Numbered from the stretch's first letter, positions 1 through 8,833 are shown. The stretch: DNA of 64,000 nt from Fictibacillus solisalsi (GCF_900103485.1 NZ_FNHW01000001.1:1923306-1987305), one strand, 5' to 3'. Program-made: numbers and translations. The notes: generated by a model not told the origin, from the sequence alone.

Positions 1-149
1 TCTCCCTCGGCCATCCGTTTTAAGTATTCTTTTTCCTCGTTTTCAGAGAGGGGCTGCGGAAACGCTTTGTTTTTCACATACGAGACAAACAGCATACCCG
101 TTAGCACAATAAGTATTTTTAAGTTTATTTCAATAATCGATTGTTTCAT
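1..149 (-). CDS. sigK: RNA polymerase sporulation sigma factor SigK, N-terminal part (runs off the window)
   Basis: Only the first 49 codons lie in the window. After a hydrophobic stretch the protein reads VSYVKNKAFPQPLS and then an acidic helix ending KRMAEGE, which is the signature start of pro-sigma-K, the late mother-cell sigma factor. In B. subtilis pro-sigma-K, a membrane-bound pro-peptide is cut by SpoIVFB in front of the Tyr of YVKN; the same site here would leave a pro-peptide of about 23 residues. That pro-peptide (MKQSIIEINLK then a hydrophobic run) differs from the B. subtilis one as I remember it. Two tandem ATGs (152 and 149) are possible starts and neither has a clear Shine-Dalgarno sequence. 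Whether the gene is intact or interrupted by a skin-like element cannot be seen because the window ends first. Confidence 0.85.
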   Translation of the reverse strand, partial: MKQSIIEINLKILIVLTGMLFVSYVKNKAFPQPLSENEEKEYLKRMAEG

Positions 150-219
150 CATAATGATTTGCTAAAAGTTTAAATATAATGAACCATGACCTTATTTTAA
201 AAGAAAAGAGGGTTATGGG

Positions 220-552
220 ATGAAGTGTAAAATACATCGGTGTAATTGCCGAAAGATCTGGTCTGTTCAGAATCGGAAAAAGAAGATAATAGCTAAATCG
301 ATATTGCTTAACGGCAATTGGATGACAGAAGTAAAACCTGATCGAAGATTAAATCCAAAAGGATTTGTCATTACTAACTACACTCAGGACATTATCACAG
401 ATCCCCCGATGGAATTACTAATGCAATTTAAAAAAGTAACAAAGTTAATTTATGATAAAAACACCGTTGAGTTTAATATTAAATCTGGTAAATTTTTATG
501 GTTTGCCGAAGATGGAAGCTGTTATTTGTTAAATAGGATGTATGAGATGTAG
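220..552 (+). CDS. small hypothetical protein with Cys-rich N-terminus
   Basis: This 110-residue protein starts MKCKIHRCNCRK, basic with three cysteines in the first ten residues, followed by a mixed alpha/beta-like region with WFAEDGSCYLL near the end. The start follows AAAAGAGGGTTATGGG, a moderate ribosome binding site. A clean intrinsic terminator begins inside the stop codon, which supports a real transcription unit. It is divergent from sigK. I do not recognise the family and see no signal peptide or membrane segment. Confidence 0.6.
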   Translation: MKCKIHRCNCRKIWSVQNRKKKIIAKSILLNGNWMTEVKPDRRLNPKGFVITNYTQDIITDPPMELLMQFKKVTKLIYDKNTVEFNIKSGKFLWFAEDGSCYLLNRMYEM

Positions 553-577
553 CTGGGCAAGCCCTGCTACATTTTTC
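549..577 (+). terminator. intrinsic terminator of the gene ending at 552
   Basis: GTAGC-T-GGGC-AA-GCCC-T-GCTAC (549-570) is an almost perfect hairpin followed by ATTTTTC. It overlaps the stop codon of the preceding small gene. Confidence 0.85.
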
Positions 578-593
578 ATTTGTTAATATCAAT

Positions 594-690
594 TAACCTG
601 CTTTATTAACCTGCCCTTGAGTAAAACACCATCATAAAAAAACGGCCAAACGATTTTCAACTAACGCCCCCGTTAGTTGAAGAAGGCTCC
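594..690. repeat. palindromic intergenic repeat, two adjacent copies
   Basis: A degenerate copy (TTAACCTGCCCTTGAGT, about 608-624) is followed by a perfect palindrome TCAACTAACG-CCCC-CGTTAGTTGA (657-680). The same AACTAACCTGCCC(C)GTTAGTT core recurs near 2289, 3388, 16305, 26905 and 28214. The run AAAAAAACGGCC between the copies resembles the tail of the other units. Confidence 0.75.
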
Positions 691-1030
691 CTCACAACTC
701 TTCTGCACCTTAATTCAATTCGAATCCCTTAAATGTATAGCACAAGAATCTAATCCTCTAGTATCAATTTAACTTCATTAAAAATATGGCGAGTGATTCT
801 TCTCTTTTTTCAATAAAAATTGCAGATTGAAGTATTTCACATAATATAGTAATCAGCTTCCTTTGAATATGACGGTAGAAATAGAAGCAATTTTTGAGGT
901 TAAATATACAATCTAATTTTTTGACATTGAGAGCAGGTAAGAGTAGCATACTTGAATGTTGTAAATTGGTTGAGACAATAAATGGTGTCAATTAAATTCT
1001 TGACGTTAAATCCTAAATAAAGTAAAAATA
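691..1030. other. non-coding gap, no supported gene
   Basis: About 340 bases between the palindromic repeat and the hairpin before the EamA gene. A 75-codon minus-strand frame at 764-991 has no ribosome binding site and unusual composition (long runs of hydrophobic and Lys codons), so I do not call it. Nothing else is recognisable. Confidence 0.5.
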
Positions 1031-1055
1031 AAAAAAGGGTGATTCCCCCCTTTTT
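1031..1055. terminator. hairpin with T-tract upstream of the EamA gene
   Basis: AAAAAAGGG-TGATTC-CCCCTTTTT folds into a short stem with A/T flanks on both sides. No complete gene precedes it on either strand, so it may be the leftover terminator of a lost gene or a leader attenuator of the transporter gene that starts 50 nt later. Confidence 0.5.
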
Positions 1056-1104
1056 ATCGTTAAAACAAAAGTATTCAACAGGTGAATAAGAAAGGATTTA
1101 AGTA

Positions 1105-1959
1105 ATGAAAAAGGGAATTTTACTATTAATAGTAGCTACGCTTCTATGGGCGGGTAACTATATTTGTGGTCGCTTTTTAGCACCCGCCTTACCGGCCACC
1201 TTGCTTAATACAATACGCTGGGCCATTTCGACTCTAATACTTTGGGGATTATTAGCTTTCAATAAAAAGAACCTCCCTATACTATCTAAGTGGAAAGAAT
1301 TTTTGGTGTTAGGATTTCTAGGCGTATTTGCTTTTTCCACATTAAACTATCTTGGATTAAAATCCATTAGTGCCTCACAAGCTGGAATGATTTCAGCTGG
1401 TATTCCTATTATCATCTTACTTTTTACCCCCTTTTTACTTAAAGAGAATATCAAAACTAAAGGCTGGATTGGCGCAATTGTATCCATAATTGGAGTCATC
1501 ATACTAGTTCAGGGCAAACAATCAAATTCATCTGATGCATCTATTATTGGAGAGATTGAAATTCTATTATCTTGTGTAGCCTGGGCTTTATATACAGTCC
1601 TAGGAAAAAAGTATGGAAGACAGATGGATCCATTAACTATGACAGCAGGAGCTGCTTTTTACGGGACTCTTTTTAGTGCCATAAGTTGTATAGGAACCGT
1701 ACAACCATATATGATTCATATGACCAATAGTGCTTGGCTTGCCATTATCTACGTGAGTACACTTGCCTCAGTAGTTGCATACTTTGCTTGGAATGCTGGA
1801 GTAAAAAATTTAGGAGCCGGACGTGCAGCTCCCTTTATTAACCTGCTTCCTGTATGGACCGTTGTATTGGGTATCCTGTTATTACAAGAACAAGTATCTG
1901 GAATGACACTTTTTGGAGGAATTATTGCAATCTTTGGTGCTATTTTAGCAAGTTTATAA
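1105..1959 (+). CDS. EamA/DMT-family transporter
   Basis: A 284-residue membrane protein of the drug/metabolite transporter superfamily. It has about ten hydrophobic helices arranged as two tandem EamA repeats (roughly residues 1-135 and 145-284). Typical features are LLLIVATLLWAGNYICGRF in helix 1 and the C-terminal repeat containing AAPFINLLPVWTVVLG and LLQEQVSG, where the conserved Pro and Glu of EamA repeats are present. Full family length. AAAGGA lies upstream of the ATG. The substrate cannot be predicted; related proteins export amino acids or metabolites. It stands alone, followed by a decayed stretch. Confidence 0.88.
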   Translation: MKKGILLLIVATLLWAGNYICGRFLAPALPATLLNTIRWAISTLILWGLLAFNKKNLPILSKWKEFLVLGFLGVFAFSTLNYLGLKSISASQAGMISAGIPIIILLFTPFLLKENIKTKGWIGAIVSIIGVIILVQGKQSNSSDASIIGEIEILLSCVAWALYTVLGKKYGRQMDPLTMTAGAAFYGTLFSAISCIGTVQPYMIHMTNSAWLAIIYVSTLASVVAYFAWNAGVKNLGAGRAAPFINLLPVWTVVLGILLLQEQVSGMTLFGGIIAIFGAILASL

Positions 1960-2042
1960 CATATTTCTGATCTCTTTATATTTAGGCGTCTTTTCTAATT
2001 ACTATCCACTGAAATGTAAAAAAGGACTGATAAGATAAAAAA

Positions 2043-2183
2043 GGTTGGTATGTTGATGGTACGGGACCAGAATCAACGGTAGCTTATTTCAAAAATGAGG
2101 ATTTAAATATTCATTCATTAGATACAGAAGAAATTCACATTAATAAGATTGTCGATTACATTTTCATGGAAAACACTCATTGA
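2043..2183 (+). pseudogene. C-terminal remnant of an unidentified gene
   Basis: An open frame without start codon reads GWYVDGTGPESTVAYF and continues for 46 codons in protein-like composition to TGA at 2181. Upstream in frame is an immediate stop. It looks like the tail of a gene whose front is gone. I do not recognise the family. Confidence 0.25.
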
Positions 2184-2227
2184 CCTAGTTGAACTATATG
2201 GCGTTATTATTGAGCAAGAAATAAATA

Positions 2228-2268
2228 GGGGGTACATATTATACATGACTAATATGTACCCCCCCCTT
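2228..2268 (+). terminator. long perfect hairpin
   Basis: GGGGGTACATATTA (2228-2241) and TAATATGTACCCCC (2250-2263) form a perfect 14-bp stem with an 8-nt loop. The following CCCTTTATT is a poor U-tract, so terminator function is uncertain. It sits just after the gene remnant ending at 2183. Confidence 0.5.
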
Positions 2269-2288
2269 TATTGACTAAAAGCTTATGG

Positions 2289-2370
2289 AACTAACCTGCC
2301 CGTTAGCACAATAAAAAAAGGATCACCGCAGCCATCCCATTTTTAACATAACCTACCCGATAGTGTAAGT
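2289..2370. repeat. palindromic intergenic repeat
   Basis: AACTAACCTGCCCGTTAGCAC (2289-2309) carries the family core with CTAAC/GTTAG arms. It is followed by an A-rich run, then ATCACCGCAGCCATCCC, and a second degenerate core (ATAACCTACCCGATAGTG, about 2347). The order matches the unit at 26905. Confidence 0.7.
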
Positions 2371-2416
2371 ACAATTCAAAAACTCATTAATTGTTGAGTG
2401 TACAATTGGCATTACC

Positions 2417-2610
2417 TTAGAGCTTGCAGGCTTCTTTTAATAACTTAATTCCTGTATTGATTTCAGTTTCCGTTAATCCTCCAAATCCAAGCAAAATTCT
2501 AGAACCTGCGCTTCCTGTTTCTCCGCTATAATATATCGATAATGGATAAACCTACACCAACATTCATTGCGGCATAATTAACCCGTCTTCTTATCCCTTT
2601 ACGTACTTAG
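2417..2610 (-). pseudogene. C-terminal relic of a MocR/PdxR-type (GntR-aminotransferase) regulator
   Basis: On the minus strand, RRRVNYAAMNVGVGLSI is followed, after a frameshift near 2535, by YYSGETGSAGSRILLGFGG and then LTETEINTGIKLLKEACKL with a stop at 2417-2419. The RILLGFGGL...EI..GI..L pattern is the typical end of PLP-aminotransferase-fold MocR regulators. The upstream three-quarters of the gene are missing and a stop codon lies just before the preserved part. A dead gene, next to the palindromic repeat. Confidence 0.6.
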
Positions 2611-2730
2611 TACAACAACAGTAAAAAATGACCTTTAAGTTAGCATCCAATTTAACCTCCTGAAATTCTTTTTATCTCGGTGTATATCTAAAAAGATTTT
2701 ATCGAAAAATAAACAAAGGAGGTGTAAGAA

Positions 2731-3210
2731 ATGAGGCATATTTTAAGAATCGTCATGAAGTTTATTGCAGCTGCTGTTGTTCTGGGCATTATCGATGCGT
2801 TGGGCTACGATTTGGGTGCTTCTGATATCCTAGGGATTTCAGCGGTATTAGCTATTGTTAGTTATATATTGGGTGACTTATTTTTTTTACGGGTTGCCAA
2901 CAACACAGTGGCAACTATTGCTGATTTTGCCTTAGCGTTTGTAATTCTCTACCTAATGATCGATAATATGACCTTCGAGGATGACGTGTTATCCGCTTCA
3001 CTTATTGGCTCGATAGCAATCACAGCTTTTGAAATCTTCTTCCATCGCTTATTAGGAAGAGAACCTGGCAAACAGGCTTCCAATCAGCGACAAACCATGC
3101 AAACTGGACCACAATTTCAAACGGAAGCGTCTTCTGAATTAACTCCTGTTAAACGGGATGAAAGAAGTGCTCAACAGGACAAGTCTCAGGAGAACAAAGA
3201 TAAACAATAA
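2731..3210 (+). CDS. yndM: YndM family (DUF2512) membrane protein
   Basis: A 159-residue protein with four membrane segments in the first 110 residues and a long hydrophilic, Gln/Lys-rich C-terminal tail (about 112-159). The conserved stretch VSYILGDLFFLRVANNTVAT followed by IADFALAF is characteristic of the YndM/DUF2512 family found in spore formers. No biochemical function is known to me. A perfect AAAGGAGGTGTAAGAA ribosome binding site precedes the ATG and a strong terminator follows 6 nt after the stop, so it is monocistronic. Confidence 0.82.
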   Translation: MRHILRIVMKFIAAAVVLGIIDALGYDLGASDILGISAVLAIVSYILGDLFFLRVANNTVATIADFALAFVILYLMIDNMTFEDDVLSASLIGSIAITAFEIFFHRLLGREPGKQASNQRQTMQTGPQFQTEASSELTPVKRDERSAQQDKSQENKDKQ

Positions 3211-3215
3211 TAGTC

Positions 3216-3251
3216 AAAAAAGCGTACATCCAAAGAATGTACGCTTTTTTA
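3216..3251. terminator. strong bidirectional terminator after yndM
   Basis: AAAAAAGCGTACAT and ATGTACGCTTTTTT form a 14-bp stem with a short loop, with A- and T-tracts on both sides. Confidence 0.9.
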
Positions 3252-3387
3252 TATTATACCAATTATTCCGCTGGTGGATTTTCGACGCCAATTTGATTCC
3301 GTTCAAGATGGCATTGCTCTCTGCCGGGTTTGTAATTCCCACCGAAACCAATTACGGTACATATCAATTTATTACCCATTTCTTAAA
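3252..3387. other. gap with a doubtful 38-codon minus-strand frame
   Basis: On the minus strand an ATG at 3379 opens 38 codons (MGNKLICTVIGFGGNYK and on) to a TAA at 3263. It has no good ribosome binding site, but its stop lies just before the bidirectional terminator at 3216. It may be a remnant; no family is recognised. Confidence 0.25.
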
Positions 3388-3415
3388 CTATCCTGCCCTT
3401 TAGCTCAATAAGAAT
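3388..3415. repeat. degenerate copy of the palindromic repeat
   Basis: AAACTATCCTGCCCTTTAGC followed by TCAATAAG matches the family core with two or three changes in the arms. Confidence 0.45.
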
Positions 3416-3840
3416 TGAGATTTGGCTGAAGTGGCGACCATGGTAAAATTGCGTTTTATGATGCATTAAATGAGCAGCTTGAACGAAATAACGACGTAAA
3501 AGAAAAAGCCGGGGAATAATCCCTGGCTTTTTCTTTTATACTGTAAAATGATTTACCAGACCTCCCCACGCCTGTTTTTAAGGGTTCTTCTTCTGTAATC
3601 GTTTTCTCTATTTATTATAAAATTGCTTCGCTGGTTCGTCTAATCCATATCATGCAAAGACCTATTTCATCATGGTCAATTCTTAGCCAACATATGATAT
3701 ATCGGTATATCAAAAAAGGCGCCTGAAATTTGATAGTCGAGATCAATTCCGTGTGGATTACTCGTTTTGTCTATCATAGATTAATCTGTCTTTTGCTCCA
3801 AACAAAAGAGTAGCTCCTTTATGTCTAAACCATAGTAAAA
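3416..3840. other. gap before ger locus 1 containing an orphan terminator
   Basis: A frame on the plus strand reading GKIAFYDALNEQLERNNDV ends at a stop next to a strong hairpin, GAAAAAGCC-GGGGAATAATCCC-TGGCTTTTTC (3502-3533). This looks like the last codons and terminator of a lost gene. Downstream, TCTTTTG-CTCCAAA-CAAAAGA (3789-3809) is a weak AT-rich stem that could end the minus-strand ger operon. The rest is featureless. Confidence 0.4.
3502..3534 (+). terminator. orphan intrinsic terminator
   Basis: GAAAAAGCC / GGCTTTTTC with inner GGG/CCC pairing, followed by TTTTAT. No intact gene precedes it on the plus strand. Confidence 0.7.
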
Positions 3841-4905
3841 TTACAAACTTAGCGGTTCAATTTTCACCGAGTATTTCACATGAACCTTCATTTTTTCATA
3901 ATGGTCCAGCCATTCCCTTCTTGTCATTGGATGAACCAAGGGAGAGAGCGTATGGGCCCCCACTTCCAGCGGTTCTATCTTTAACCTTTGTGTTTCCTTT
4001 ACAAGCTCCGCGGTTTCCCGTTGTAAATAAGACTCGATATCGTGGGTCATCCTATTCATTTCACTTCGACTGAGTATGTTTTGGTGTCCTCGGTATTCAT
4101 CGATTCTTCCCTTTAGCTTAACATGAATGGTTAGCGTTTTTAATTGATCATCGACCTGCATATGAACCTTGGAGCGTACCTGGCCCAAGGAAACATTTAG
4201 ATGTGGGATGGGAAGATTCTTTAAATAGTGGTCATTGGCGGTGAGCTGAAACATTTGGTCTTCCCTTTTATTAAATAAACCCACATACTTATTTTCATTA
4301 AATAAAGCCGTTCCTTCATACGTAAAATTATCTTTGTCTGCCTTAAATATCGGAAGCACTGGATCGGAATAGTGAGAGTAGACCTTTTCCATAAATTCAT
4401 GCAAATTGACGATGCTCATTTCCCCTTGATTTCTTCTTTCATAATGCCGGAACATCCGGTAAAGGTAATAATCCAGGTTCTTCTGCACTTTACTTTCCCC
4501 TTCTAAAAAATCTTCAAAGCTCCCTCTGACCAGTACAAGAAAAAGGCGTGGAGATACATCAGGATCTGAGAGGATCGTATCAATTATCGAGATGACTTCT
4601 TTTTTTGCCAGTTTTTCATTAATGATCAGCATGCGAAGTTGGCCAAACTTCAATTCCCGATAAAACTTCAGGTTGAATTCTTTTTTCCCCTGCTTTAATA
4701 AATCCACATTCAATGTAAACAGCCTTTTTTTCTCATCAGTAACCGGAGGGACGAGGGTCGTTATTTCCAATCTGCCTCCTTCCCCTTGATTCAGGGACCA
4801 AAACGTGACTGGAGCAATCTCCTCAACCGTATTGTTTTCAACATAAGGTGATGAACAGCCTGAAAAAACAAGGAGGATACAAAGGATGGACAAAAGAGTC
4901 TTCAT
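3841..4905 (-). CDS. Ger(x)C-type spore germination lipoprotein, ger locus 1
   Basis: A 354-residue C subunit of a germinant receptor, expected in the spore inner membrane. The N-terminus is a lipoprotein signal (ILLVFSGC, lipid Cys about residue 17). The rest is the typical mixed alpha/beta GerAC architecture, including the C-terminal domain with repeated strands and the family's last helix region (SYLQRETAELVKETQRL). It is the last gene of a minus-strand A-B-C operon in the order of B. subtilis yndDEF. It starts directly behind the stop that closes the frame continuing from the B gene. This subunit looks intact, but its A and B partners are both interrupted, so the receptor is probably not assembled in full. 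Confidence 0.85.
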   Translation of the reverse strand: MKTLLSILCILLVFSGCSSPYVENNTVEEIAPVTFWSLNQGEGGRLEITTLVPPVTDEKKRLFTLNVDLLKQGKKEFNLKFYRELKFGQLRMLIINEKLAKKEVISIIDTILSDPDVSPRLFLVLVRGSFEDFLEGESKVQKNLDYYLYRMFRHYERRNQGEMSIVNLHEFMEKVYSHYSDPVLPIFKADKDNFTYEGTALFNENKYVGLFNKREDQMFQLTANDHYLKNLPIPHLNVSLGQVRSKVHMQVDDQLKTLTIHVKLKGRIDEYRGHQNILSRSEMNRMTHDIESYLQRETAELVKETQRLKIEPLEVGAHTLSPLVHPMTRREWLDHYEKMKVHVKYSVKIEPLSL

Positions 4906-6027
4906 CTAAGACTGCCCCCTCTTCCATTTAATGGCAACGGCAAGTACAGAAGGAACCAAAAGGTAGGTTATTGCCCCCAGCCATAGCTGCAGTGTTACCC
5001 ATACATTTAATTCCTATCCTTCCCTCCAGTACCAACCATTAATGATCAGCATACAGATAAAAACTGCAGCTACACTTCCTAAAAAGCCCTTGCGATTCGT
5101 CTTGATGTTTATTCTCCCTGCCACGATTCTTATTGCTCCATACAAACATAATAAAAAAAGGGCAATCAAATAGAGAAAATAAATCATGTTTAGGGAAATT
5201 AATATAAGATCCACCCTTTCGAAAACAGGGGACTGCAGATAGCGGATCATGTTCACAACCGGGAAACTAATCTTCTCCAAATATGGTGAACCATAATAGA
5301 GAAGACACGCCACAAACAGAACAAGGTATTCAAAGACTGAGAGTGCATTTCCTATACTCATTCCCCTTAAAATCTTTTCCTTAGGGCCGATCCATGGGCC
5401 CAGGCAAACTAAATATTCAGGTCCGGAGAGGGCAGACCAAACCATCAGCAGTCCGTACCATGAATGAAGTGAAACCTCCCCCGGCACCAACGGATACAAA
5501 TGATGAATTTCGGAAATGGGCGGCAAGAAATATGGAATATAGACAAGAATCACCCAGATCGTGGCCAAAAAACTGATGATGGACAAACGAATCGTTTTCT
5601 CCATCCCTTGAGAAGCTATATAAAACCCGGATGCCATCAAGACGAAAATAAGCCAGCTCGTCTTCATCGAAGGAAACATAAATTGATGGACGATTTCGAC
5701 ATACCCCAAAGTGGTCACGATCACTTTAATTAAAATGAAAAAAATCCCCAGAAGTGCAAAGAATCGGACAATCTTTTCACTAAATAATTGGACAAAGCCG
5801 CGATAACCTAGAACAAAATAATTCGATGTTAAATATTTGGCCAGAATGAAAAGATTGATCTGCGAAAGAACACCCACTCCAAGGATTCCTACAATCATAT
5901 AAGGTTGGACCAAATGTTTGGGCAAAATTAATATGTAGTACAGCATTTGCATCCGGTTCACCATCGCAAAAATATAACCGCTTCCCATAACAGCAGTTCT
6001 ATCAAACAAGCGAAATCTGCTGCTCAT
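4906..6027 (-). pseudogene. GerAB-type germination permease, ger locus 1, interrupted by in-frame TAG
   Basis: The frame from 6027 encodes 337 residues of an APC-fold GerB subunit with nine membrane helices and ends NGWYWREG-TAG (5014-5016). The same frame then continues without interruption for 35 codons, ELNVWVTLQLWLGAITYLL and on through a conserved helix-10 Pro to WKRGQS and a TAG at 4906-4908, directly before the C-gene ATG. Against the locus 2 protein (NFEELNHFLVTIYPFYGSL then IPALFLLIAVIRKK) this tail is clearly the missing tenth helix. The combined length of about 372 fits the family. I read this as a nonsense mutation (or a sequencing error) that removes helix 10. The start overlaps the A-gene stop (ATGA). 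Confidence 0.8.
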
Positions 6028-7521
6028 TCGCTCCCCTCCCCTTTAGAAACCCGCCATTTTTTCACCGTCTTCAAATATTCCGGCCGCAGCTTTGCCCATG
6101 GCAATGGTGCGCGAACAAAAAGATCTTTCCAATCTCTCCAGTAAAGAGGAGCAACCGGTGCAAAAAATGGCTGTTTTAAGGAAGAAAGACCATTCAGATG
6201 AGCGAGCAGGAGTATCAATCCAAAGGCAATTCCCAGGATCCCATAAAATGATGCAAGAATAAGAATCAAAAAATTGAAGGGCGGTAGTTGCTTTTGTGAC
6301 TAAATAATTCGGCACTAGAAAGCATGCAATTGCCGAGATTCCCACAAGAACAATCAACACCTTGCTGGCAAATCCCGCTTCAACAGCAGCTTGTCCGATG
6401 ACAATACCACCAATAACTCCAATGGTCTGACTCGTTTTTGTCGGCATCCGTAAACTCGCTTCTTTAATAATTTCAATGATAACCAACATAATCAGCGATT
6501 CCCAAAATGGGCTGAACGGCAGTTTGGTCCGTGATTCCATGAGTACATACAGAATCTGGAGCGGAATCATCTGATAATGATAAGTGGTTAATGCCACATA
6601 AAGAGGAATCAAAGTGATGGCTATAAAAAAACTTAAATAACGAAGGGTGCGCAAAAAACTGGCAATCACCCAGCGATGAACATAATCTTCCGGAGATTGA
6701 AACAGATGAAAAAAGGTAATGGGGGCGATGAGCGCAAAAGGTGTATCATTTAGCAAAATAACGATCTTGCCAACCCCCAGTGAATAGGCGCACGAGTCCG
6801 GACGATCCGTCTGCATAAACTGTGGAAACAAACTGTGCGTATGATCATCCATAAAAGCGGAAAGATTGGAGGCCTCCAAAATCAAGTCAAAGTTCACTTT
6901 CGAAATATTTTCCCGTGCAATTTCCACGATATCGGGATTGGCAATTCCTTCAATATACAGCATCTGAACCTGTGTTTTGGTATTCGAACCTGCCTGGAAC
7001 TTTTCTGCTTTTAGCTCCGTAACAGGCAGACGCCGCCGAATCATGAACACATTCTGCTCAATCCTTTCCGTAAAGCTGTCTTTGGGCCCGTACATTATTG
7101 TCTCAATTTCCGAATTTTCGATTGCCCGGCTGAGCGAATTTTCCAGTTTTACCGCCCACCATTCATTATTCTCTTGATCATGGATAAGGACAGCACCAAA
7201 CAGCATGTGTTCTTTGGCTTCTTCCATTGCATGGATTCTTAGAACACTGCAGGTGGATATACCCTGAATAAATGTCTGTTCCTTGTTCTGAAGAAGTGGC
7301 TGAATAATGGCCTCGTTCAGTCTTTCCTTGTCAATTAACGTTTGTATGTAAACAAGCGAAAAAGAAGCCCCGTTGTTTGTTTGCCTCTGTACGATTTCAG
7401 CATCATCCATTTTCGCTGTTACCTGTTTTAATAATTCGAGCGTAACAGCTTCATGCGTCATCCTGTTCTGCTCTTCATTTATTTTCTGATTGGCTGCTTT
7501 CCTTTTCTTTTTTCGGAACAT
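6024..7521 (-). pseudogene. GerAA-type germination receptor A subunit, ger locus 1, frameshifted
   Basis: The gene starts MFRKKKRKAANQK and runs through the N-terminal soluble domain and the membrane domain to PNYLVTKATTAL (about 6280), where the frame breaks. The next frame continues NFLILILASFYGILGIAFG and on to FFAPVAPLYWRDWKDLF and RPEYLKT, the canonical GerA end. The ATGs of A and B overlap normally. Aligned with locus 2 (ALRLLRFPLILLA), eight bases are missing. The sequence GCCCTTC-AATTTTTTG fits deletion between two GCCCTTC copies of an ancestral GCCCTTCGGCCCTTCAAT. Length 1498 nt, not a multiple of three. An AGGTGG precedes the ATG at 7521; a TTG one codon earlier is also possible. 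Confidence 0.8.
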
Positions 7522-7700
7522 CAATACCTACCACCTGACCGCATACCTTGATAGTTTCTGCGCTTATTATGTACCGGTGAATAGATTTTAACCAAAGAAA
7601 AAACAAGTGCTCCGCCCATGTGCTTTGCCATGCACAAGAAAAACTGCAGGTCATATATAGGTAATATCGGTTCAAATCGATGAGGGAGATGATGAAATTT

Positions 7701-8786
7701 ATGCTGCCTATGGAAAGATATTTCGGTAAGTTTGAACTCGTTCATTCATTTTATGGGGCTATGCCTACAGGCGTTACCGTGTCAGAAACCGGGCGTATTT
7801 TCGTTTGCTTTCCGAAATGGGGAGATGACGTGAAATTTACGGTGGCTGAAATTGCGGGTGATCAATTACACCCTTATCCAAATTTGGAAACAAATTTGGC
7901 CAACCCGGCAAACGTTGCGATGTCATTTATCAGTGTCCAAAGTGTAGTGGCTGATGGAAGGGGAACACTTTGGGTATTGGATACAGCAGCACCCAATTTT
8001 TCTGAACCGATTAAAGGGGGAGCAAAACTGGTCGCTGTTGATTTAAAAACAAATACAATCAGAAATGTGTATACCTTTACAGAAAAAGTCATCCTGCCAA
8101 CCACATATTTGAATGATGTTCGCTTTGATTTTCGTGTGGGAAAAGCCGGTTATGCCTATATCACAGATTCATCCTCCAAAGGTCCAGGAGCGATCATTGT
8201 TGTGGATTTAGAAACCGGAAACGCATTCAGACGGTTAAGTGGCACCCCACCTACATCACCCGATCCCTATTTCTTGCCAAAAGTAGAAGGTAAAATACTG
8301 ATGAACCGCAATAAAGACGGCTCCCTTTCTCCCTTTCGACTGGCATCTGATGGTATTGCGATTTCTGTGGATGGAAAGACCTTATTTTTTTGTCCATTAA
8401 CCAGCCGTCATCTGTTCTCCATTTCAACAGAAGCCTTGAGAGACAGAAGGATACCGGAGAAGGACTTACTTTCCCGGGTAGAGTATTGGGGAGAAAAAGG
8501 GGCATCTGATGGAATGATTACCGGGGCAAAAGGAAACGTCTATGCAGGGGATTATGAAAACAACAGCATACGAAAGATTATGCCGAACGGAAATATGGAA
8601 ACCATTGCACATGACCCCAGGCTTTTATGGCCGGATACGTTTTCGATTGGCCCGGATCAATACTTATATGTGATTGTGAACCAATTACACCGGCAGGCCA
8701 GGTTCCATTATGGAAGGGACCTGCGGGTAAAGCCATATAGTTTGCTTCGCATAAACATAGATGAATTGCCTGCTTCTGCATTCTGA
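7701..8786 (+). CDS. major royal jelly/yellow-family (MRJP) beta-propeller protein
   Basis: About 361 residues with no signal peptide. The pattern PTGVTVSETGRIFVCFPKWG, then SVQSVVADGRGTLWVLDTAA, YLNDVRFDF, AYITDSSSKGPGAIIVVDL, SDGIAISVDGKTLFFCPLTS and SDGMITGAKGNVYAGDYENN matches the MRJP/yellow family, a six-bladed propeller shared with insect yellow proteins and some bacteria. The SDG-IA and SDGM motifs are the usual ligand-facing loops. The start is ambiguous: an in-frame ATG at 7680 lies inside the likely Shine-Dalgarno AGGGAGATGAT, so I prefer the ATG at 7701. Bacterial relatives are annotated as gluconolactonase-like, but the substrate is unknown. It is divergent from ger locus 1 and closed by a terminator. 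Confidence 0.8.
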   Translation: MLPMERYFGKFELVHSFYGAMPTGVTVSETGRIFVCFPKWGDDVKFTVAEIAGDQLHPYPNLETNLANPANVAMSFISVQSVVADGRGTLWVLDTAAPNFSEPIKGGAKLVAVDLKTNTIRNVYTFTEKVILPTTYLNDVRFDFRVGKAGYAYITDSSSKGPGAIIVVDLETGNAFRRLSGTPPTSPDPYFLPKVEGKILMNRNKDGSLSPFRLASDGIAISVDGKTLFFCPLTSRHLFSISTEALRDRRIPEKDLLSRVEYWGEKGASDGMITGAKGNVYAGDYENNSIRKIMPNGNMETIAHDPRLLWPDTFSIGPDQYLYVIVNQLHRQARFHYGRDLRVKPYSLLRINIDELPASAF

Positions 8787-8796
8787 CAATAAATAA

Positions 8797-8827
8797 GGAA
8801 CAGTTTATTGGGTAAACTGTTCCTTTA
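8797..8827. terminator. bidirectional terminator between MRJP gene and coat operon
   Basis: GGAACAGTTT-ATTGGGT-AAACTGTTCC (8797-8823) with a short T-run after it and an AT-rich flank on the other strand. It separates two convergent units. Confidence 0.85.
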
Positions 8828-8833
8828 CATGAT

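Noticed and set aside
764-991. 75-codon minus-strand frame
   Set aside because: No ribosome binding site, no family, chance-like composition.
2228-2263. 14-bp perfect inverted repeat as insertion-sequence ends
   Set aside because: The arms are only 8 bases apart, so there is no room for an element; hairpin is the simpler reading.
6024-6269. Separate small membrane protein gene downstream of the A gene
   Set aside because: Alignment with the other A subunits shows it is the C-terminal end of the same gene after a frameshift.
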